The notes: generated by a model from the letters alone, not told the origin. DNA of 64,000 bases from Syntrophus aciditrophicus SB (GCF_000013405.1 NC_007759.1:1179001-1243000); one strand, 5' to 3'. Positions 24,305 through 34,815 are shown, counted from the stretch's first letter. Translations and numbers: made by a program.

Positions 24305-25708
24305 TCAGCCTAAAACCGATATAAGCTCATTGATGTGGTGCTGGATTTCTATAGCTTTCTGATTAAGTATTTTGGAAGCGTCGGCTGATTCTTCGGCATG
24401 AGCTGCCGCTTCCTGGGTCGCCTTGTCCATTGCCGCGACAGCATGATTAATCTGAGCTATTCCCTGTGCCTGTTCTTCAGAGGCGGTTGTGATTTCATCG
24501 ACAATCTGTGCAATTTGAACGGAAATCTCAACATTGTCCTGAAAAGCTTCCTGTGTTGCTTTTGTTAATTCGTTGCCGTTGCTTACGGCCTGCATGGTAT
24601 TGGCAATCAGCTTACTGGTATTTTTTGCGGCATCGGCGGACCGTGTGGCCAGATTTCTCACCTCTTCGGCAACAACGGCAAACCCTGCACCTGCTTCACC
24701 GGCACGAGCCGCTTCAACTGCCGCATTAAGAGCCAGAAGGTTCGTCTGAAATGCAATTTCATCAATTGTTTTGATGATTTTTCCCGTCTCCTCGCTGGAT
24801 TTGTTGATTTCATTGATTGCTTGGGTCATTTCATCCATATGAGAGTTCACTTTTTCGACTATTCTCTGTGTTTTTCCCATCATAGCTCTGGCCTGTTTCG
24901 CATGATCCGAATTGTTCCGGGTCATTGACGACATTTCTTCCAGGGACGAGGAGGTTTCTTCCAGGGACGAAGCCTGGGCTGCAGTTCCATCCGCGACGTT
25001 CTGACTTGAAGAAGAAACCAGGCCGGAGGCGGTTGCAACCTCTTCGACGAAGGAATGCAGTTCTTGAGCGATTCGATTAACCGGTCGAGTCACGGATATG
25101 CTTAATAGAATCGCAATGGCAATGCCTATGGCGACCATAATCAGGGTAAAGAAAAAAAGAGTCGTGTTGAAGGCGGTCATTTTATTTTCTACATAATGTT
25201 TCTGAACACCTACAAACCACATGCCGATCGTCTTTCCATTTTTGTCTTTAATGGGAGAATATTTTGTCTCACACACCTTACCGACGACCACAGCCTTACC
25301 TATAAAATCAGTGCCTTTTTTAAGCACCTTTTCTTCCACTTCAGAAGCGACCTTTGTGCCTACCGCTCTTTTCCCGTCGGGTTTTAAAACGTTTGTTGCG
25401 ATGCGAATATCTCCCAGAAAGATGGTTGCGGCTGAACCGGTTCTTTCCTTGATCATGTCAACAAGCCTGGTATCGCCATTGATTAATTGCTTTCCTTTAT
25501 ATAGCTTTCCCTCTGCAACGTTCCAGTCTCCCGGATAAAACTGATCAAGAAGCTCATAACCCAAGGCATGGTCAGAGGCCAGCTTTTCGTCCATCATAAG
25601 ACTGGTCACCTGAGTATTTACGAAACAATAGACGGCGATTCCGAATGCAATGAGCAAAGAAACGAATGTCAAAATCAGCTTGTGCTTCATCGTCAAATTC
25701 ATACTCAT
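24305..25708 (-). CDS. Methyl-accepting chemotaxis protein (single-Cache type)
   Basis: 467 residues. Helix 1 (about 9-31), a periplasmic sensor of roughly 150 residues with a single-Cache look ([18 protein letters not shown], then [19 protein letters not shown]), helix 2 (about 188-210), then HAMP-like and signalling coiled coil. The conserved tip is [20 protein letters not shown]. It would sense a small ligand outside and control CheA through CheW inside. No C-terminal CheR-tethering pentapeptide is seen. The start has AAGGAGGAAGAG upstream, with a second Met (residue 3) possible. Confidence 0.9.
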   Translation of the reverse strand: MSMNLTMKHKLILTFVSLLIAFGIAVYCFVNTQVTSLMMDEKLASDHALGYELLDQFYPGDWNVAEGKLYKGKQLINGDTRLVDMIKERTGSAATIFLGDIRIATNVLKPDGKRAVGTKVASEVEEKVLKKGTDFIGKAVVVGKVCETKYSPIKDKNGKTIGMWFVGVQKHYVENKMTAFNTTLFFFTLIMVAIGIAIAILLSISVTRPVNRIAQELHSFVEEVATASGLVSSSSQNVADGTAAQASSLEETSSSLEEMSSMTRNNSDHAKQARAMMGKTQRIVEKVNSHMDEMTQAINEINKSSEETGKIIKTIDEIAFQTNLLALNAAVEAARAGEAGAGFAVVAEEVRNLATRSADAAKNTSKLIANTMQAVSNGNELTKATQEAFQDNVEISVQIAQIVDEITTASEEQAQGIAQINHAVAAMDKATQEAAAHAEESADASKILNQKAIEIQHHINELISVLG

Positions 25709-26339
25709 GAACTTCTCTTCCTCCTTCGAGAATATTATTAATGCTGAATCCGGCCATGCCGCCTGTGCCGGCGGGTATCATTTTTACATTGCAATATGAA
25801 TCTCGTGAAGTTTCAGCTATTTTTTCTTCTGAAGCATCAGACCGTTATAATAATCCCGCCATCCTATCGGAAGAGCGAGCATTGTTTCTTAATAAGGAAT
25901 GTAAGTATAACTGTCCTGAAGCCTGGGGAAGCATAGGCAGATATATCCTGTAAAGAGGTTAGACAGGATCATGTAAGCATAGTCGTGACTGAAGAGCATG
26001 CTTCTAACTGTTCGTTTTAAAAATTCCGGGAGATTTTTCTTTCCCATCACAATCTCTGCATGTCTTAAAATCATTCAATATGTCACTCAAAACAACAGTG
26101 CCTTGACCTTCTCTTGGCAACATATACCCTCTTTAAAACAAGGTAAAATCAGTGTCCTTTATTTGTACTTCGGAATTCTGAGCATCGTTTATGCCGACTT
26201 ATCTAAATGGGAGTTCATGCAGAGGGTCAGCATGGGGAGCATGAAGCAACCAGGATATCTTTTGGTACCGGAGCTGATCGTCCGGATTGCAGTCCACTAA
26301 ATTTCCCTGACCATGCAGAGCATGTTGTCATAAGCTTTT
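25709..26339. other. Long intergenic region upstream of MCP gene
   Basis: About 630 bases between cheW and the MCP gene, both minus strand. A 100-codon plus-strand frame (25998-26300) has no ribosome site and no recognisable motif, so it is not called. I see no sigma-54 type GG-N10-GC pair on the minus strand in the part nearest the MCP. Presumably it holds the MCP promoter, but I cannot place it. Confidence 0.4.
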
Positions 26340-26849
26340 TTACTGCACCAGTGAGGCCATTTCATCCGCACTCATAACACGATCGATATCCAGCAAAATC
26401 TTAACGCCGCCACCCACCTTGGCCATGCCGAGAATATAGTCCGTATCCAGACGATTGCCGAAACTCGGGGTTTCTTCAATATCGGCGGATTTGATGTTCA
26501 GCACTTCTGAGACGGAGTCTACGACAATTCCCATGGGAATCGTTTTGACCGAGCCCGCAATTTCCACAACAATAATACAGGTTCTTTCAGTATACTCCAT
26601 GGGATCCATGCCGAACTTTCGGCGCAAATCGACTACTGGAATAACTTTCCCTCGGAGATTGATAACGCCTTTGACATAGGGAGGCGTTTGAGGAACGGTT
26701 GTAATCGGCATCATGCCTATTATTTCTTTGACTTTCAGAATACTGATGCCGTATTCCTCGCCGGCCAGAGTAAAGGTCAGATACTTGCCATCACGGTCAG
26801 ACATCGTGTTGACATCTTGTGTCATTGTTTCTTCGATTGCTGCGGGCAC
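26340..26849 (-). CDS. cheW: Chemotaxis coupling protein CheW
   Basis: 169 residues, one CheW domain (about 22-160): YLTFTLAGEEYGISILKVKE, then PPYVKGVINLRGKVIPVVDL, the classic receptor/CheA-binding core. It bridges chemoreceptors and CheA. Translation probably starts at a GTG at 26849 (AAGGAGGAAATCATCT upstream). It stands apart from the main che cluster, beside two receptors, and may serve them or the shared array. The CheA at 36388 has its own C-terminal CheW-like domain. Confidence 0.93.
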   Translation of the reverse strand: MPAAIEETMTQDVNTMSDRDGKYLTFTLAGEEYGISILKVKEIIGMMPITTVPQTPPYVKGVINLRGKVIPVVDLRRKFGMDPMEYTERTCIIVVEIAGSVKTIPMGIVVDSVSEVLNIKSADIEETPSFGNRLDTDYILGMAKVGGGVKILLDIDRVMSADEMASLVQ

Positions 26850-27188
26850 AGATGATTTCCTCCTTGTTTATGATGTCAGTGCTGCTGTCCTGCTGTTATT
26901 TTTCATGTGGCTGAGTTGACGGACTGCAGACTTTAAAAAGTTAAGCTGTGGATTACATAGCAATCATGAAGTGTGCCACTGGTATCCCCTTATGGCATTT
27001 CCGAGCTGTTTGATAAGTCAATAAAAAATCAAGCGGCGGATGCAAAAACGGTCCGCACGACAAAAGCAGGGTAATGAATATAGCCGACATGCTTTTCCTG
27101 GTATGAGCAATGGCAGAATAGGCAAATCTTAGACAATCTGGAAGAGATTCAGTGAAGGATAGGAGTCGTAAACGCTGACTTATTCAAC
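26850..27188. other. Intergenic, nothing recognised
   Basis: About 340 bases between cheW and a receiver gene, without a credible reading frame or terminator. TTCCTCCTTG at its left edge is the ribosome site of cheW read on the other strand. Confidence 0.4.
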
Positions 27189-27572
27189 CTAGTGTCGTTT
27201 CCATCGGTCGAGTTTCTTGAAGGACTCCTGGACCGTTAACGCAATAAGATCCATGTCCAGCGGTTTGACAAAATAATCGTCGAACCCGGCGCCCCGACAT
27301 TCTTCAATATCAAAAAGGGCAGCCCACCCGGTAATGGCATGAATGATGGCCAGGGGAGTTGTCTGACGGATCTGACGACATAAGGCAATGCCGTTCATTC
27401 CGAACAACTTAAGGTCCAGGAAGATCACCTGAATGGCATTGTTTTTCAGGATTTGCAAAGCTTCAGGAGCATTCCCGGCGGTATGGACGTCATAAAGTGA
27501 TTCAGAGAAAAGATTCAGGAACAGATATCGTATGGTTTCTTCATCATCGACAACCAGAATTTCCCTCTTCAT
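27189..27572 (-). CDS. Single-domain response regulator
   Basis: 127 residues, a lone receiver domain. Acidic pocket DDEE (about 9-12), phospho-acceptor Asp in VIFLDLKLFGMNG (about 54) and Lys in DDYFVKPLD. I start it at 27572 (AAGAGGAAAAACGGC upstream); a longer frame to 27647 lacks a site. No output domain, so it must act by protein contact like CheY or as a phosphate relay or sink. It is 100 bp downstream of the NtrC-type regulator gene, perhaps in one transcript. Confidence 0.85.
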   Translation of the reverse strand: MKREILVVDDEETIRYLFLNLFSESLYDVHTAGNAPEALQILKNNAIQVIFLDLKLFGMNGIALCRQIRQTTPLAIIHAITGWAALFDIEECRGAGFDDYFVKPLDMDLIALTVQESFKKLDRWKRH

Positions 27573-27672
27573 GCCGTTTTTCCTCTTGGGAAGGATGTCT
27601 TGAAGTCTTGTATTACATTCATTTTGGCTGAAAATGGTTTTTATCATCGCATGAGAATATCAATCCAGCGGA

Positions 27673-29058
27673 TCAGGATTCCGAAGAGATATTCAGCCTT
27701 TTCAACTTTTCGACAAGGGTTGTTCGATTGAGATTCAGAAGCTTTGCAGCCCTGTTCTTGACACCGTTGGTTTTTGCCAGGGCCTTGAGTAGAATATTCT
27801 TTTCAAATTGATAGACTACATCATTAAAATCAATACCTTCCTCCGGTATCTGATATTCTTTGAAGGATTGGGTTTCTTTTTTAAACTGACGGATTTTTGA
27901 AGGAAGATCTTCAAGCTTTATTTCGCCGTCTTCCTTCATGACAACAAGCATTTCAATCAGATTTTCAAGCTCCCTGACATTACCCGGCCAGGGATAGTGC
28001 AACATGCAGGCAATGGCCTCAGGAGTGAAACGCGTGACCTCTTTCTTCTTGGACTGCGCGAATTTCTGCAGAAAGTGATTGGCTAAGATGGCAATGTCGG
28101 CACCACGTTCCCGAAGAGCAGGTAGATGAATAGGAATCACATTGATTCTGTAAAAGAGATCCTCCCGAAATCTTTTTTCTGTAACAGCCAGTTCAAGATT
28201 TTGATGGGTAGCGGCAATAATCCGGACATCGGCATTGATGGTTTTTACTCCGCCGATCCGTTCAAACTGCTTTTCCTGAATGACTCTCAAAACTTTTACT
28301 TGAAGAGCCGGGCTCATATCGCCGATTTCGTCAAGAAAGATGGATCCGCCCTGGGCCAGTTCAAATCTTCCCAATCTGTTGCGAATCGCTCCGGTAAAAG
28401 CGCCCTTTTCGTGGCCGAAAAGTTCGCTTTCCAGAAGGTCCTCAGGGATGGCTCCGCAGTTAACTGGAATTAAAGGAAAATTATTTCTGTTGCTGTTGAA
28501 GTGGATAGCTCGTGCTACGAGTTCCTTGCCTGTCCCGCTCTCACCATAGATGATCACCGTGCTGTCCGATTTGGCTACCTTTTCGATTGTATCAAAGATC
28601 GTTTTCATGCATTCACTGTAGCCGAGCATCTTGCCGAAATCGTATTGTTCCCGAAGATGATCCCGCAGAGTGACATTTTCTTCCTGCAGACTGGCGTAGG
28701 ACAAGGCTCTGTTGACTGTCAATGTTACCAGATCATTCCTCATGGGTTTGGATATGTAATCAAAAGCGCCAAGCTTCATCGCTTCCACGGCCGAATCCAC
28801 CGTCCCGTAACCGGTCATCATAATCACGATATTGTCGGGGTTCATGTCTTTGACAAATTTCAAAAGCTCCAAGCCATCGCCGTTGGGCATCTTCAGATCG
28901 GTAATGACAAGTTCGTATTTGTCTTCCACAAAGGCATCCATCGCTTTTCTGCCATTGTCGACGGCCTTGATCTCGTAACCTTCAGCGTTCAGCAGTTCGG
29001 TTAAATTACTTCTATTGAGATCATCATCTTCCGCAATCAATATCTTCTGATTTTTCAT
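27673..29058 (-). CDS. NtrC-family sigma-54 response regulator
   Basis: About 461 residues. Receiver (about 4-120; Asp in LVITDLKMPNGDG), AAA+ sigma-54 activator domain (about 135-365; Walker A GESGTGKE, sigma-54 contact loop GAFTGA, Walker B SIFLDEIGDM) and a C-terminal Fis-type helix-turn-helix (NRAAKLLNLNRTTLVEKL). Activates RNA polymerase containing RpoN by ATP hydrolysis when phosphorylated. The start at 29058 matches where receivers begin, although its ribosome site is weak; the frame opens at 29091. It is divergent from an MCP gene that has a sigma-54 promoter, a likely target. The overall plan resembles FlgR/FleQ-type motility regulators. No cognate kinase is adjacent. Confidence 0.92.
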   Translation of the reverse strand: MKNQKILIAEDDDLNRSNLTELLNAEGYEIKAVDNGRKAMDAFVEDKYELVITDLKMPNGDGLELLKFVKDMNPDNIVIMMTGYGTVDSAVEAMKLGAFDYISKPMRNDLVTLTVNRALSYASLQEENVTLRDHLREQYDFGKMLGYSECMKTIFDTIEKVAKSDSTVIIYGESGTGKELVARAIHFNSNRNNFPLIPVNCGAIPEDLLESELFGHEKGAFTGAIRNRLGRFELAQGGSIFLDEIGDMSPALQVKVLRVIQEKQFERIGGVKTINADVRIIAATHQNLELAVTEKRFREDLFYRINVIPIHLPALRERGADIAILANHFLQKFAQSKKKEVTRFTPEAIACMLHYPWPGNVRELENLIEMLVVMKEDGEIKLEDLPSKIRQFKKETQSFKEYQIPEEGIDFNDVVYQFEKNILLKALAKTNGVKNRAAKLLNLNRTTLVEKLKRLNISSES

Positions 29059-29462
29059 GGTGACTGTTCCGCTTTCCAAGCAACTTTCCAATGACAGGCT
29101 CTGGATGAAAAAGAATTCATGATTATTTTAAACAGACGATAGAAATTAAACCGCATCCGTCCGAAAAATTCGTTTAAAGTACAGAGGAAACAAACTGACC
29201 TGACCGGGCTCACCTTATAGGCCATATGCATTAAAATTACAACCCCTATTAGGCTGTTTGTCAAAACCATGACAGGTTGTCATGATTTTGGGTTTAAAGA
29301 TGTTATTCGTTGTATAATTAAATAGTTAAAAATTATTCTCCTTTGCGGCAATCCCGATGCTCTCTTTGATTTTGAACTCTTCTCCTTCAGCAAATCAAAT
29401 TTACTGCAAGAAATCCTTCATTCAAAAAGCAATATGAAGAAATCCGATAAACAGATTCCATC

Positions 29463-29478
29463 TGGCATGAGCATTGCG
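29463..29478 (+). promoter_or_regulatory. Sigma-54 promoter of the 29609 MCP gene
   Basis: TGGCATGAGCATTGCG matches the -24/-12 consensus (TGGCACG, four bases, TTGCW) with two differences and the exact spacing between GG and GC. It is about 130 bases upstream of the MCP start. The rest of the 550-base divergent region (29059-29608) shows no gene; activator sites for the NtrC-type regulator would be expected there. Confidence 0.75.
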
Positions 29479-29608
29479 TTTCAACAAGTTTCAGTAACCG
29501 GACAGGGCATCTTGCCTCAGGCATATTTCCCCCCGGCGTTGCAGAACACACCCATGTATGTTTTTGGGGAAAGCATTTTGAGGAAATAAAATTCAGGAGG
29601 GGAAGAGT

Positions 29609-31555
29609 ATGAAAAAACGTACGCTGGAATTCAAATTGGTAGCCGGAGGAATTTTGCTGGTCCTTATACCGCTTCTCGTGACCGGTATTTTTTCCACCTT
29701 GAGGTCGTCAAAAGCACTGGAAAGCACAGCGATGGGGCAATCAGAACAGGTAGCAAAAAGTGTGGGCAACATGGTGCAGCTTGTTCTTCAGGAAGAGATC
29801 AAGGTGGCTACCCATCTGGCTTCCAATAACACGGTCATCGAGGCTGCAGCCGGGGTGGCCGGAAAAGGGGTGGACGGCGCGGCCGTTGAACTCACCAGGG
29901 CATGTTCAACTCTGGGTATGATTTTGAAGAAATCGGGAACTGATTATGAATACATTGTTGTTACCGATTCCAGTGGCAAGATTATTGCGGACAGCAATGG
30001 AGGGCAGCTCAGGGGGATGGATATCTCCGAGAGGGATTACATCAAGGTGCCGAAGAGCACCGGTAAGAGTCACGTAGGGGAAGTCAGTAAATCCAAGGCT
30101 ACGGGAAAACCCATCGCCCCCTTTGGCGCCCCGGTCTACTCTTCCTCTGGTCAGTTTCTGGGAGTCGTGGGATGCGTTGCCAATATCGACTTCATCAGTG
30201 ATAAGATCGGGGCGGTGAAAATCGGTGAAACGGGCTACGCTTATGTGCTGAATAAGGAAGGAGTCGTAATTGCCCATCCCAAGGCGGATTTTATTTTGGA
30301 AAAGAATCTGGCCAAGGAGGAAGGCATGGTTGAATTCGCCCAGCAAATGCTGGCCCGGAAGTCGGGAACCGGCAAATATGCCCTTGCGGGAGTAGAAAAA
30401 ATCGGAGGATATGCGCCCGTGGAACTCACCGCCTGGAGCGTCGGCGTGGTTCAGGACTATGAAGAGCTTATGGCACCGGCCGTTTCCATCCGGAATTTCA
30501 TGATGTTGATTACCGCTGCGTTTCTTGCTCTCGCTGTTGTTCTGGTGCTGTATTTTGCCCGAAGTATAAGCCGACCCATCAAGAACGCGGTAAATACTCT
30601 GAATGATTCAGCAGACCAGATTGCTTCAGCGTCCATGCAGGTCTCCTCTGCCAGTCAGTCATTGGCTGAAGGGGCTTCCGAACAGGCCTCTGCACTTGAA
30701 GAGACCTCTTCTTCTCTGGAAGAAATGTCTTCGATGACCAAACAGAATGCAGGAAACGCCAGTCAGGCCGACAGCCTGATGAGACAAGCCAATCAGGTTG
30801 TCCAGCGAGCCAATTCATCCATGATTCATCTGACGGATTCCATGCAGCAAATCTCCAAGGCCAGTGACGAGACCTCGAAAATCATTAAAACCATTGATGA
30901 AGTTGCTTTTCAAACGAATTTGCTGGCTTTGAATGCGGCTGTGGAAGCGGCCAGAGCCGGCGAGGCGGGAGCCGGATTTGCCGTTGTGGCTGAAGAAGTC
31001 AGAAACTTGGCCATGCGAGCAGCGGATGCCGCCCGGAATACGGCCAGCCTTATCGAAGGTACCGTCAAAAAGGTGAAAGAAGGTTCCGATCTGGTTGTAA
31101 AAACCAATGAAGCCTTCATGGAAGTGGCGGAAAGTTCAGAGAAAGTAGGTGGTCTGGTCAGTGAAATTGCAGCAGCTTCCAACGAACAGGCCCAGGGCAT
31201 CGATCAAGTGAATAAGGCTGTGGCGGAAATGGATAAAGTGACCCAGCAAACGGCAGCCAATGCGGAAGAATCCGCTTCGGCGTCTGAGGAATTGAACGCT
31301 CAGGCCCAGCAGATGAAAAATATTTCTAATGACCTGGCTGATATTGTCGGTGCTGTCAATTCCTCGCTCGCTTCGAGTGTAAACGGGTTTCAAGCTCAGG
31401 CTGCTCATGATTCGCGGAAAGGCATTCTGAAAAAGATTTCAGCATTGCCGATGAGCCGATCAATAGTTCGGAGCCCTTCGCCAAAACAAAAAGGTAAAGA
31501 AATACGACCTGACCAGATTATTCCTCTTGAGGATGACGAGTTCAAGGATTTTTAG
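29609..31555 (+). CDS. Methyl-accepting chemotaxis protein (double-Cache type)
   Basis: 648 residues. Helix 1 (about 10-30), a large periplasmic double-Cache sensor (about 40-290; [20 protein letters not shown] and [20 protein letters not shown]), helix 2 (about 293-315), HAMP-like region, then a signalling coiled coil with the tip [20 protein letters not shown]. The protein ends EFKDF, which fits the aromatic-x-x-aromatic pentapeptide that tethers CheR/CheB. CAGGAGGGGAAGAGT precedes the ATG. It lies directly before cheR and has a sigma-54 promoter. Confidence 0.93.
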   Translation: MKKRTLEFKLVAGGILLVLIPLLVTGIFSTLRSSKALESTAMGQSEQVAKSVGNMVQLVLQEEIKVATHLASNNTVIEAAAGVAGKGVDGAAVELTRACSTLGMILKKSGTDYEYIVVTDSSGKIIADSNGGQLRGMDISERDYIKVPKSTGKSHVGEVSKSKATGKPIAPFGAPVYSSSGQFLGVVGCVANIDFISDKIGAVKIGETGYAYVLNKEGVVIAHPKADFILEKNLAKEEGMVEFAQQMLARKSGTGKYALAGVEKIGGYAPVELTAWSVGVVQDYEELMAPAVSIRNFMMLITAAFLALAVVLVLYFARSISRPIKNAVNTLNDSADQIASASMQVSSASQSLAEGASEQASALEETSSSLEEMSSMTKQNAGNASQADSLMRQANQVVQRANSSMIHLTDSMQQISKASDETSKIIKTIDEVAFQTNLLALNAAVEAARAGEAGAGFAVVAEEVRNLAMRAADAARNTASLIEGTVKKVKEGSDLVVKTNEAFMEVAESSEKVGGLVSEIAAASNEQAQGIDQVNKAVAEMDKVTQQTAANAEESASASEELNAQAQQMKNISNDLADIVGAVNSSLASSVNGFQAQAAHDSRKGILKKISALPMSRSIVRSPSPKQKGKEIRPDQIIPLEDDEFKDF

Positions 31556-31693
31556 ATCTCACAGTCATCTGTAAACCCTGAAATAAATAATTATACAGCA
31601 GTGATTTTTTTCAGGAACTGAAATGAATTCAGGACCTCCCTTTCTTCTTTAGGAAGGGGAGGATTTCCCTGTCGTTCAAGTATTGTCTTGAAA

Positions 31694-31711
31694 CCGGGAT
31701 GTCCGTTGCAA
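31694..31711 (+). promoter_or_regulatory. Weak candidate sigma-54 promoter before cheR
   Basis: CCGGGATGTCCGTTGCAA keeps GG and GC ten bases apart and a good TTGCA box, but the -24 half is poor. It lies about 50 bases before cheR in the 207-base gap after the MCP gene. The cluster may instead be read through from the MCP promoter. Confidence 0.3.
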
Positions 31712-31762
31712 GTGTGCCTGGGTGGTCAAGCCTGTGAAAAAATATTTATTATCTGATTTACC

Positions 31763-32596
31763 ATGATGAATGCATCCGAACTGAGCGATCACGATTTCGA
31801 AAGGATCAGTAATCTGATTTATCAGCAGTGCGGCATCAATCTGCATGATGGCAAGAAAGAGCTGGTCAGGACCAGATTGGGACGGAGATTGCGCGAAGGG
31901 AACTTCCGGTCATTTTCCGAGTATTACAAACATGTGACGACGCGGGAGGGGACTGATGAACTCATTATGATGATTGATTCCATCGCTACGAATCTCACCT
32001 ATTTTTTCAGGGAAGAAAGCCATTTTCAGAGAGTGCAGATTATCGTTAAATCCCTGTTGGATGATTCTGTCGGGCAAAGGCACAGGCAACCGGGGTTGAG
32101 AATATGGAGTGCCGGATGTTCAACGGGAGAGGAGCCGTATTCACTGGGGATGACCATTAAGGAATCATTGAATGGTTTTCCGGCGGAAGTCAAGATCACG
32201 GCTACGGATATATCAACAAAGGTACTGAAAACCGCTGTTAATGGAGTTTTTTCAATCGAGAAAACAAGAAATATACCCCCGGTGATTTTAAGGAAATATT
32301 TTCAACTGGGATACGGGAAATGGGAGGGGTACGTTCGAATCAAGAAAGAAATTCGGGATCTTGTTGAATTTTCAAGATTTAATTTAATGGAGCCCCCTTT
32401 TTCAAAATTTAAATTCGACATCATTTTCTGCAGAAATGTCATGATTTATTTTGATAAGCAGACGCAGGAGAATGTTGTCCGGAAATTCTACAACTGTCTG
32501 AACAAGGGCGGATATTTTTTTATAGGACACTCTGAAAGTCTTGCCGGTTTGGATAATGCTTTTAAGTATGTCGAGCCCAGTGTTTATCGGAAGTAA
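31763..32596 (+). CDS. cheR: Chemotaxis protein methyltransferase CheR
   Basis: 277 residues. Transfers methyl groups from S-adenosylmethionine to receptor glutamates for adaptation. An N-terminal helical domain (1-75; SDHDFERISNLIYQQCGI) is followed by the methyltransferase fold: SAM loop RIWSAGCSTGEEPYSLGM (about 112-130), TATDIS (about 152), and FDIIFCRNVMIYFD near the C-terminal third. The start is the first ATG of a pair, without a strong ribosome site. It opens the cheR-cheD-HDOD-cheY-cheX-cheD2-cheB-cheA series. Confidence 0.95.
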   Translation: MMNASELSDHDFERISNLIYQQCGINLHDGKKELVRTRLGRRLREGNFRSFSEYYKHVTTREGTDELIMMIDSIATNLTYFFREESHFQRVQIIVKSLLDDSVGQRHRQPGLRIWSAGCSTGEEPYSLGMTIKESLNGFPAEVKITATDISTKVLKTAVNGVFSIEKTRNIPPVILRKYFQLGYGKWEGYVRIKKEIRDLVEFSRFNLMEPPFSKFKFDIIFCRNVMIYFDKQTQENVVRKFYNCLNKGGYFFIGHSESLAGLDNAFKYVEPSVYRK

Positions 32597-32599
32597 GCT

Positions 32600-33082
32600 A
32601 TGGGTGACGTGATTGTAAGCATTTCGGATTTTAGAGTGAGCAATAATGTCGGCGACATTCTTGTAACCTACGCGCTGGGTTCCTGCATTGCCGTAGCCAT
32701 TTACGATCCCAAAGTAAAGGTCGGAGGGCTTTTGCACTATATGCTTCCTGACTCTTCTCTGGATGTTGACAAGGCAAAAACAACCCCCGGCATGTTTGCC
32801 GATACGGGAATCCCTCTTTTGTTCAAAGCCTGTTACAGCCTGGGGGCACAGAAGAAATCGATGATCGTCAAAGTCGCTGGCGGTGCAAGCATCCTGGATG
32901 ATACGAATTTTTTCCGTATCGGTCAGAAAAATATCATGATGGCTCGCAAGATGTTCTGGAAGAACAATGTGCTGATCAACGGGGAGGATACGGGCAGCAA
33001 CTGCAATCGAACCGTACGCCTGGAGATCAAAACGGGCAAGGTTTTTGTCAAGAGTTCGGGTGGACCATTAAGGGAATTGTAA
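32600..33082 (+). CDS. cheD: Chemoreceptor glutamine deamidase CheD
   Basis: 160 residues. Deamidates receptor glutamines and binds CheC/CheX-type phosphatases. The catalytic set of the family is visible: Thr in VTYALGS, nucleophile Cys in LGSCIAVAIYD, and His in GGLLHYMLPDS. It starts three bases after cheR and ends overlapping the next ATG by one base. Intact, in contrast to the second CheD-like gene at 34839. Confidence 0.93.
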   Translation: MGDVIVSISDFRVSNNVGDILVTYALGSCIAVAIYDPKVKVGGLLHYMLPDSSLDVDKAKTTPGMFADTGIPLLFKACYSLGAQKKSMIVKVAGGASILDDTNFFRIGQKNIMMARKMFWKNNVLINGEDTGSNCNRTVRLEIKTGKVFVKSSGGPLREL

Positions 33083-33927
33083 TGATAAATCAGTTAATGC
33101 GATCGGTCGATAATCTTCCTGCGTTTCCTGTTACCGTCATCAAGGTAATGGATCTCTTGTCACGCGACGACTATTCCATAGCTGAAGTTGCCAGAGTGAT
33201 CAGTTTCGATCAATCAATTACAGCTAATATCCTTAAAGTAAGCAATTCCGCCTATTTCAGTTTCGGTCGCCCAATAAGGACCGTTCTTGAGGCCGTGGCC
33301 CGCCTCGGGAAGGAAAATGTCATTCGTGCTGTGCAGACAGCAGGAATATCAAAATTCTACAAAACAACCGCCAGGGGATACGTATCTGTCGCAGCTGACT
33401 TGTGGGAACATTCCGTCGCGGTAGCCCTGATGTCCCAGATTTTATCCCGGCGGATATATGGGCGGGAAGATTCAGTTCTCTATTCGGCTGCGCTTCTTCA
33501 TGACGTGGGAAAAATCATTATCGGGGCGTATGTCTATGAATCTCTTGAAAAGATTCAACGTGTGGTCGACGGGCGGAAATGTTCCTTTATTGAAGCCGAA
33601 GAAGAAGTGATCGGTATCAATCACGCGGAATTGGGTGGAAAGATCACAGGGTACTGGAACTTACCGGAAGAAATCTGTGATGCGATTGCCTTTCATCATC
33701 GTCCGGACATCCTGGATAAAAATTCAGTCGACATGCAATGGATTGTTTATCTGGCGGATCAGCTGTGCATGATGACGGGAATCGGTAATGGAATCGACGG
33801 GCTTGCTTATCTGGGGATCAGTGAGGTTCTCAAAAAATTTAATCTTCGTGAAAAAGATCTGGAAACAAACATGATGAACTTGATGGATGATCTTCGGAAT
33901 GCCCGAAGCATTTTAGACATGGTTTAG
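33082..33927 (+). CDS. HDOD-domain signalling protein
   Basis: 281 residues, one HDOD domain over most of the length (LPAFPVTVIKVMDLLSRDD at the start; the HD-like SAALLHDVGKIIIGAYV about residue 140; AFHHRPDIL about 210). HDOD proteins are related to HD phosphohydrolases but are usually noncatalytic regulators. They are often encoded in chemosensory and cyclic-di-GMP operons. Its start overlaps the cheD stop, so it is co-translated. It may link the chemosensory pathway to nucleotide or stress signalling; the partner is unknown. Confidence 0.88.
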   Translation: MINQLMRSVDNLPAFPVTVIKVMDLLSRDDYSIAEVARVISFDQSITANILKVSNSAYFSFGRPIRTVLEAVARLGKENVIRAVQTAGISKFYKTTARGYVSVAADLWEHSVAVALMSQILSRRIYGREDSVLYSAALLHDVGKIIIGAYVYESLEKIQRVVDGRKCSFIEAEEEVIGINHAELGGKITGYWNLPEEICDAIAFHHRPDILDKNSVDMQWIVYLADQLCMMTGIGNGIDGLAYLGISEVLKKFNLREKDLETNMMNLMDDLRNARSILDMV

Positions 33928-33965
33928 AATAGATATGCAGTGCGACGCAGTCGCCAGAGGTGCTT

Positions 33966-34397
33966 ATGTCCTTCAATGTGATGATTGTGGATGATTCCAA
34001 CGCAATGCGCGGGGTTATCAGAAAGATTATTGCCATGTCCGGTTTTAAAATGGATGCATGTCTTGAAGCGGGCAATGGGAAGGAAGCGATGACTCTGCTG
34101 GATTCCAACTGGGTCGATGTGATCCTGTCGGATATCAATATGCCGGAAATGAATGGCCTCGAATTGCTAAGCCGTCTTAAACAGGATGATCTGTTCAAAG
34201 AGATTCCCGTTATCATGATTACAACGGAAGGAAGCAGTCCGAGGATGGAAGAGGCTTTTCGATACGGGGCGAAAGGTTTTATAAAAAAGCCATTTTTACC
34301 TGGGGACTTGAAAAAAGTTCTTCATGAAGTGTTAGGGGTCAATGACGATGGAGACTATGGATCAGATGAAGAAGGTGATAGCGACCTCGATTTTTGA
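33966..34397 (+). CDS. CheY-like response regulator
   Basis: 143 residues, receiver only, with a short acidic tail ([17 protein letters not shown]). Acidic pair in MIVDDSNAM, acceptor Asp in VDVILSDINMPEMNG, Lys in GFIKKPFLPG. AGAGG before the ATG at 33966 sets the start, rather than the GTG at 33960. Its 3' end overlaps the next gene by 56 bp. With the later CheY (38704), the cluster encodes two CheYs, one probably for the motor and the other a phosphate sink or second output. Confidence 0.9.
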   Translation: MSFNVMIVDDSNAMRGVIRKIIAMSGFKMDACLEAGNGKEAMTLLDSNWVDVILSDINMPEMNGLELLSRLKQDDLFKEIPVIMITTEGSSPRMEEAFRYGAKGFIKKPFLPGDLKKVLHEVLGVNDDGDYGSDEEGDSDLDF

Positions 34398-34815
34398 AGT
34401 TTTCGAAAAAATGTTTTTTATTTTTCTTGAACCCGTGGAGAAAAAAAATGACCTCACGTTTGACATGGAAACAGAAATCAAATTTACAGGCTCTGCTGAA
34501 GGGTGCATGAAAATGTTTTTTTCTGATGGATTGGCTTCATTGATGGCGAGAAACATGCTCAGTCTGGACGACGAAGAAGTGACTGATGCTCTTAAAGCGG
34601 ATTGCTCCCGGGAGGCCATCAATATGGTTTGCGGAAATCTCCTGCGAACCTGTGACAGCCGTATAATTTTCAACCTTTCCATTCCGACGTTTCAAAAGAA
34701 TCATCCGTCTGATCCCTTTCCCTTTCAACAGAAAGCGCAACTCAATTCATGGCAGTCTTTATTTGATGTTGATGGAGAAAGTTTGGGCGTCCTGCTGCAG
34801 ATGCAACGTCCGTAA
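34342..34815 (+). CDS. CheX/CheC-type phosphatase-like protein
   Basis: 157 residues of the CheC/CheX fold. One copy of the phosphatase helix motif is visible ([13 protein letters not shown], giving ExxN). CheX-type enzymes remove phosphate from CheY. The start overlaps the preceding cheY-like gene by 56 bases; an alternative ATG lies two codons further. The tight overlap with a CheY gene suggests that they work as a pair. The C-terminal part after residue 120 is divergent. Confidence 0.75.

Noticed and set aside
25998-26300. 100-codon plus-strand frame between cheW and the MCP gene
   Set aside because: No ribosome site, no recognisable family, and both neighbours are on the other strand.
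26942-26997. Sigma-54-like GC/CC pair upstream of cheW (GCAATCATGAAGTGTGCC)
   Set aside because: The two boxes are 14 rather than 10 bases apart, so the spacing does not fit.
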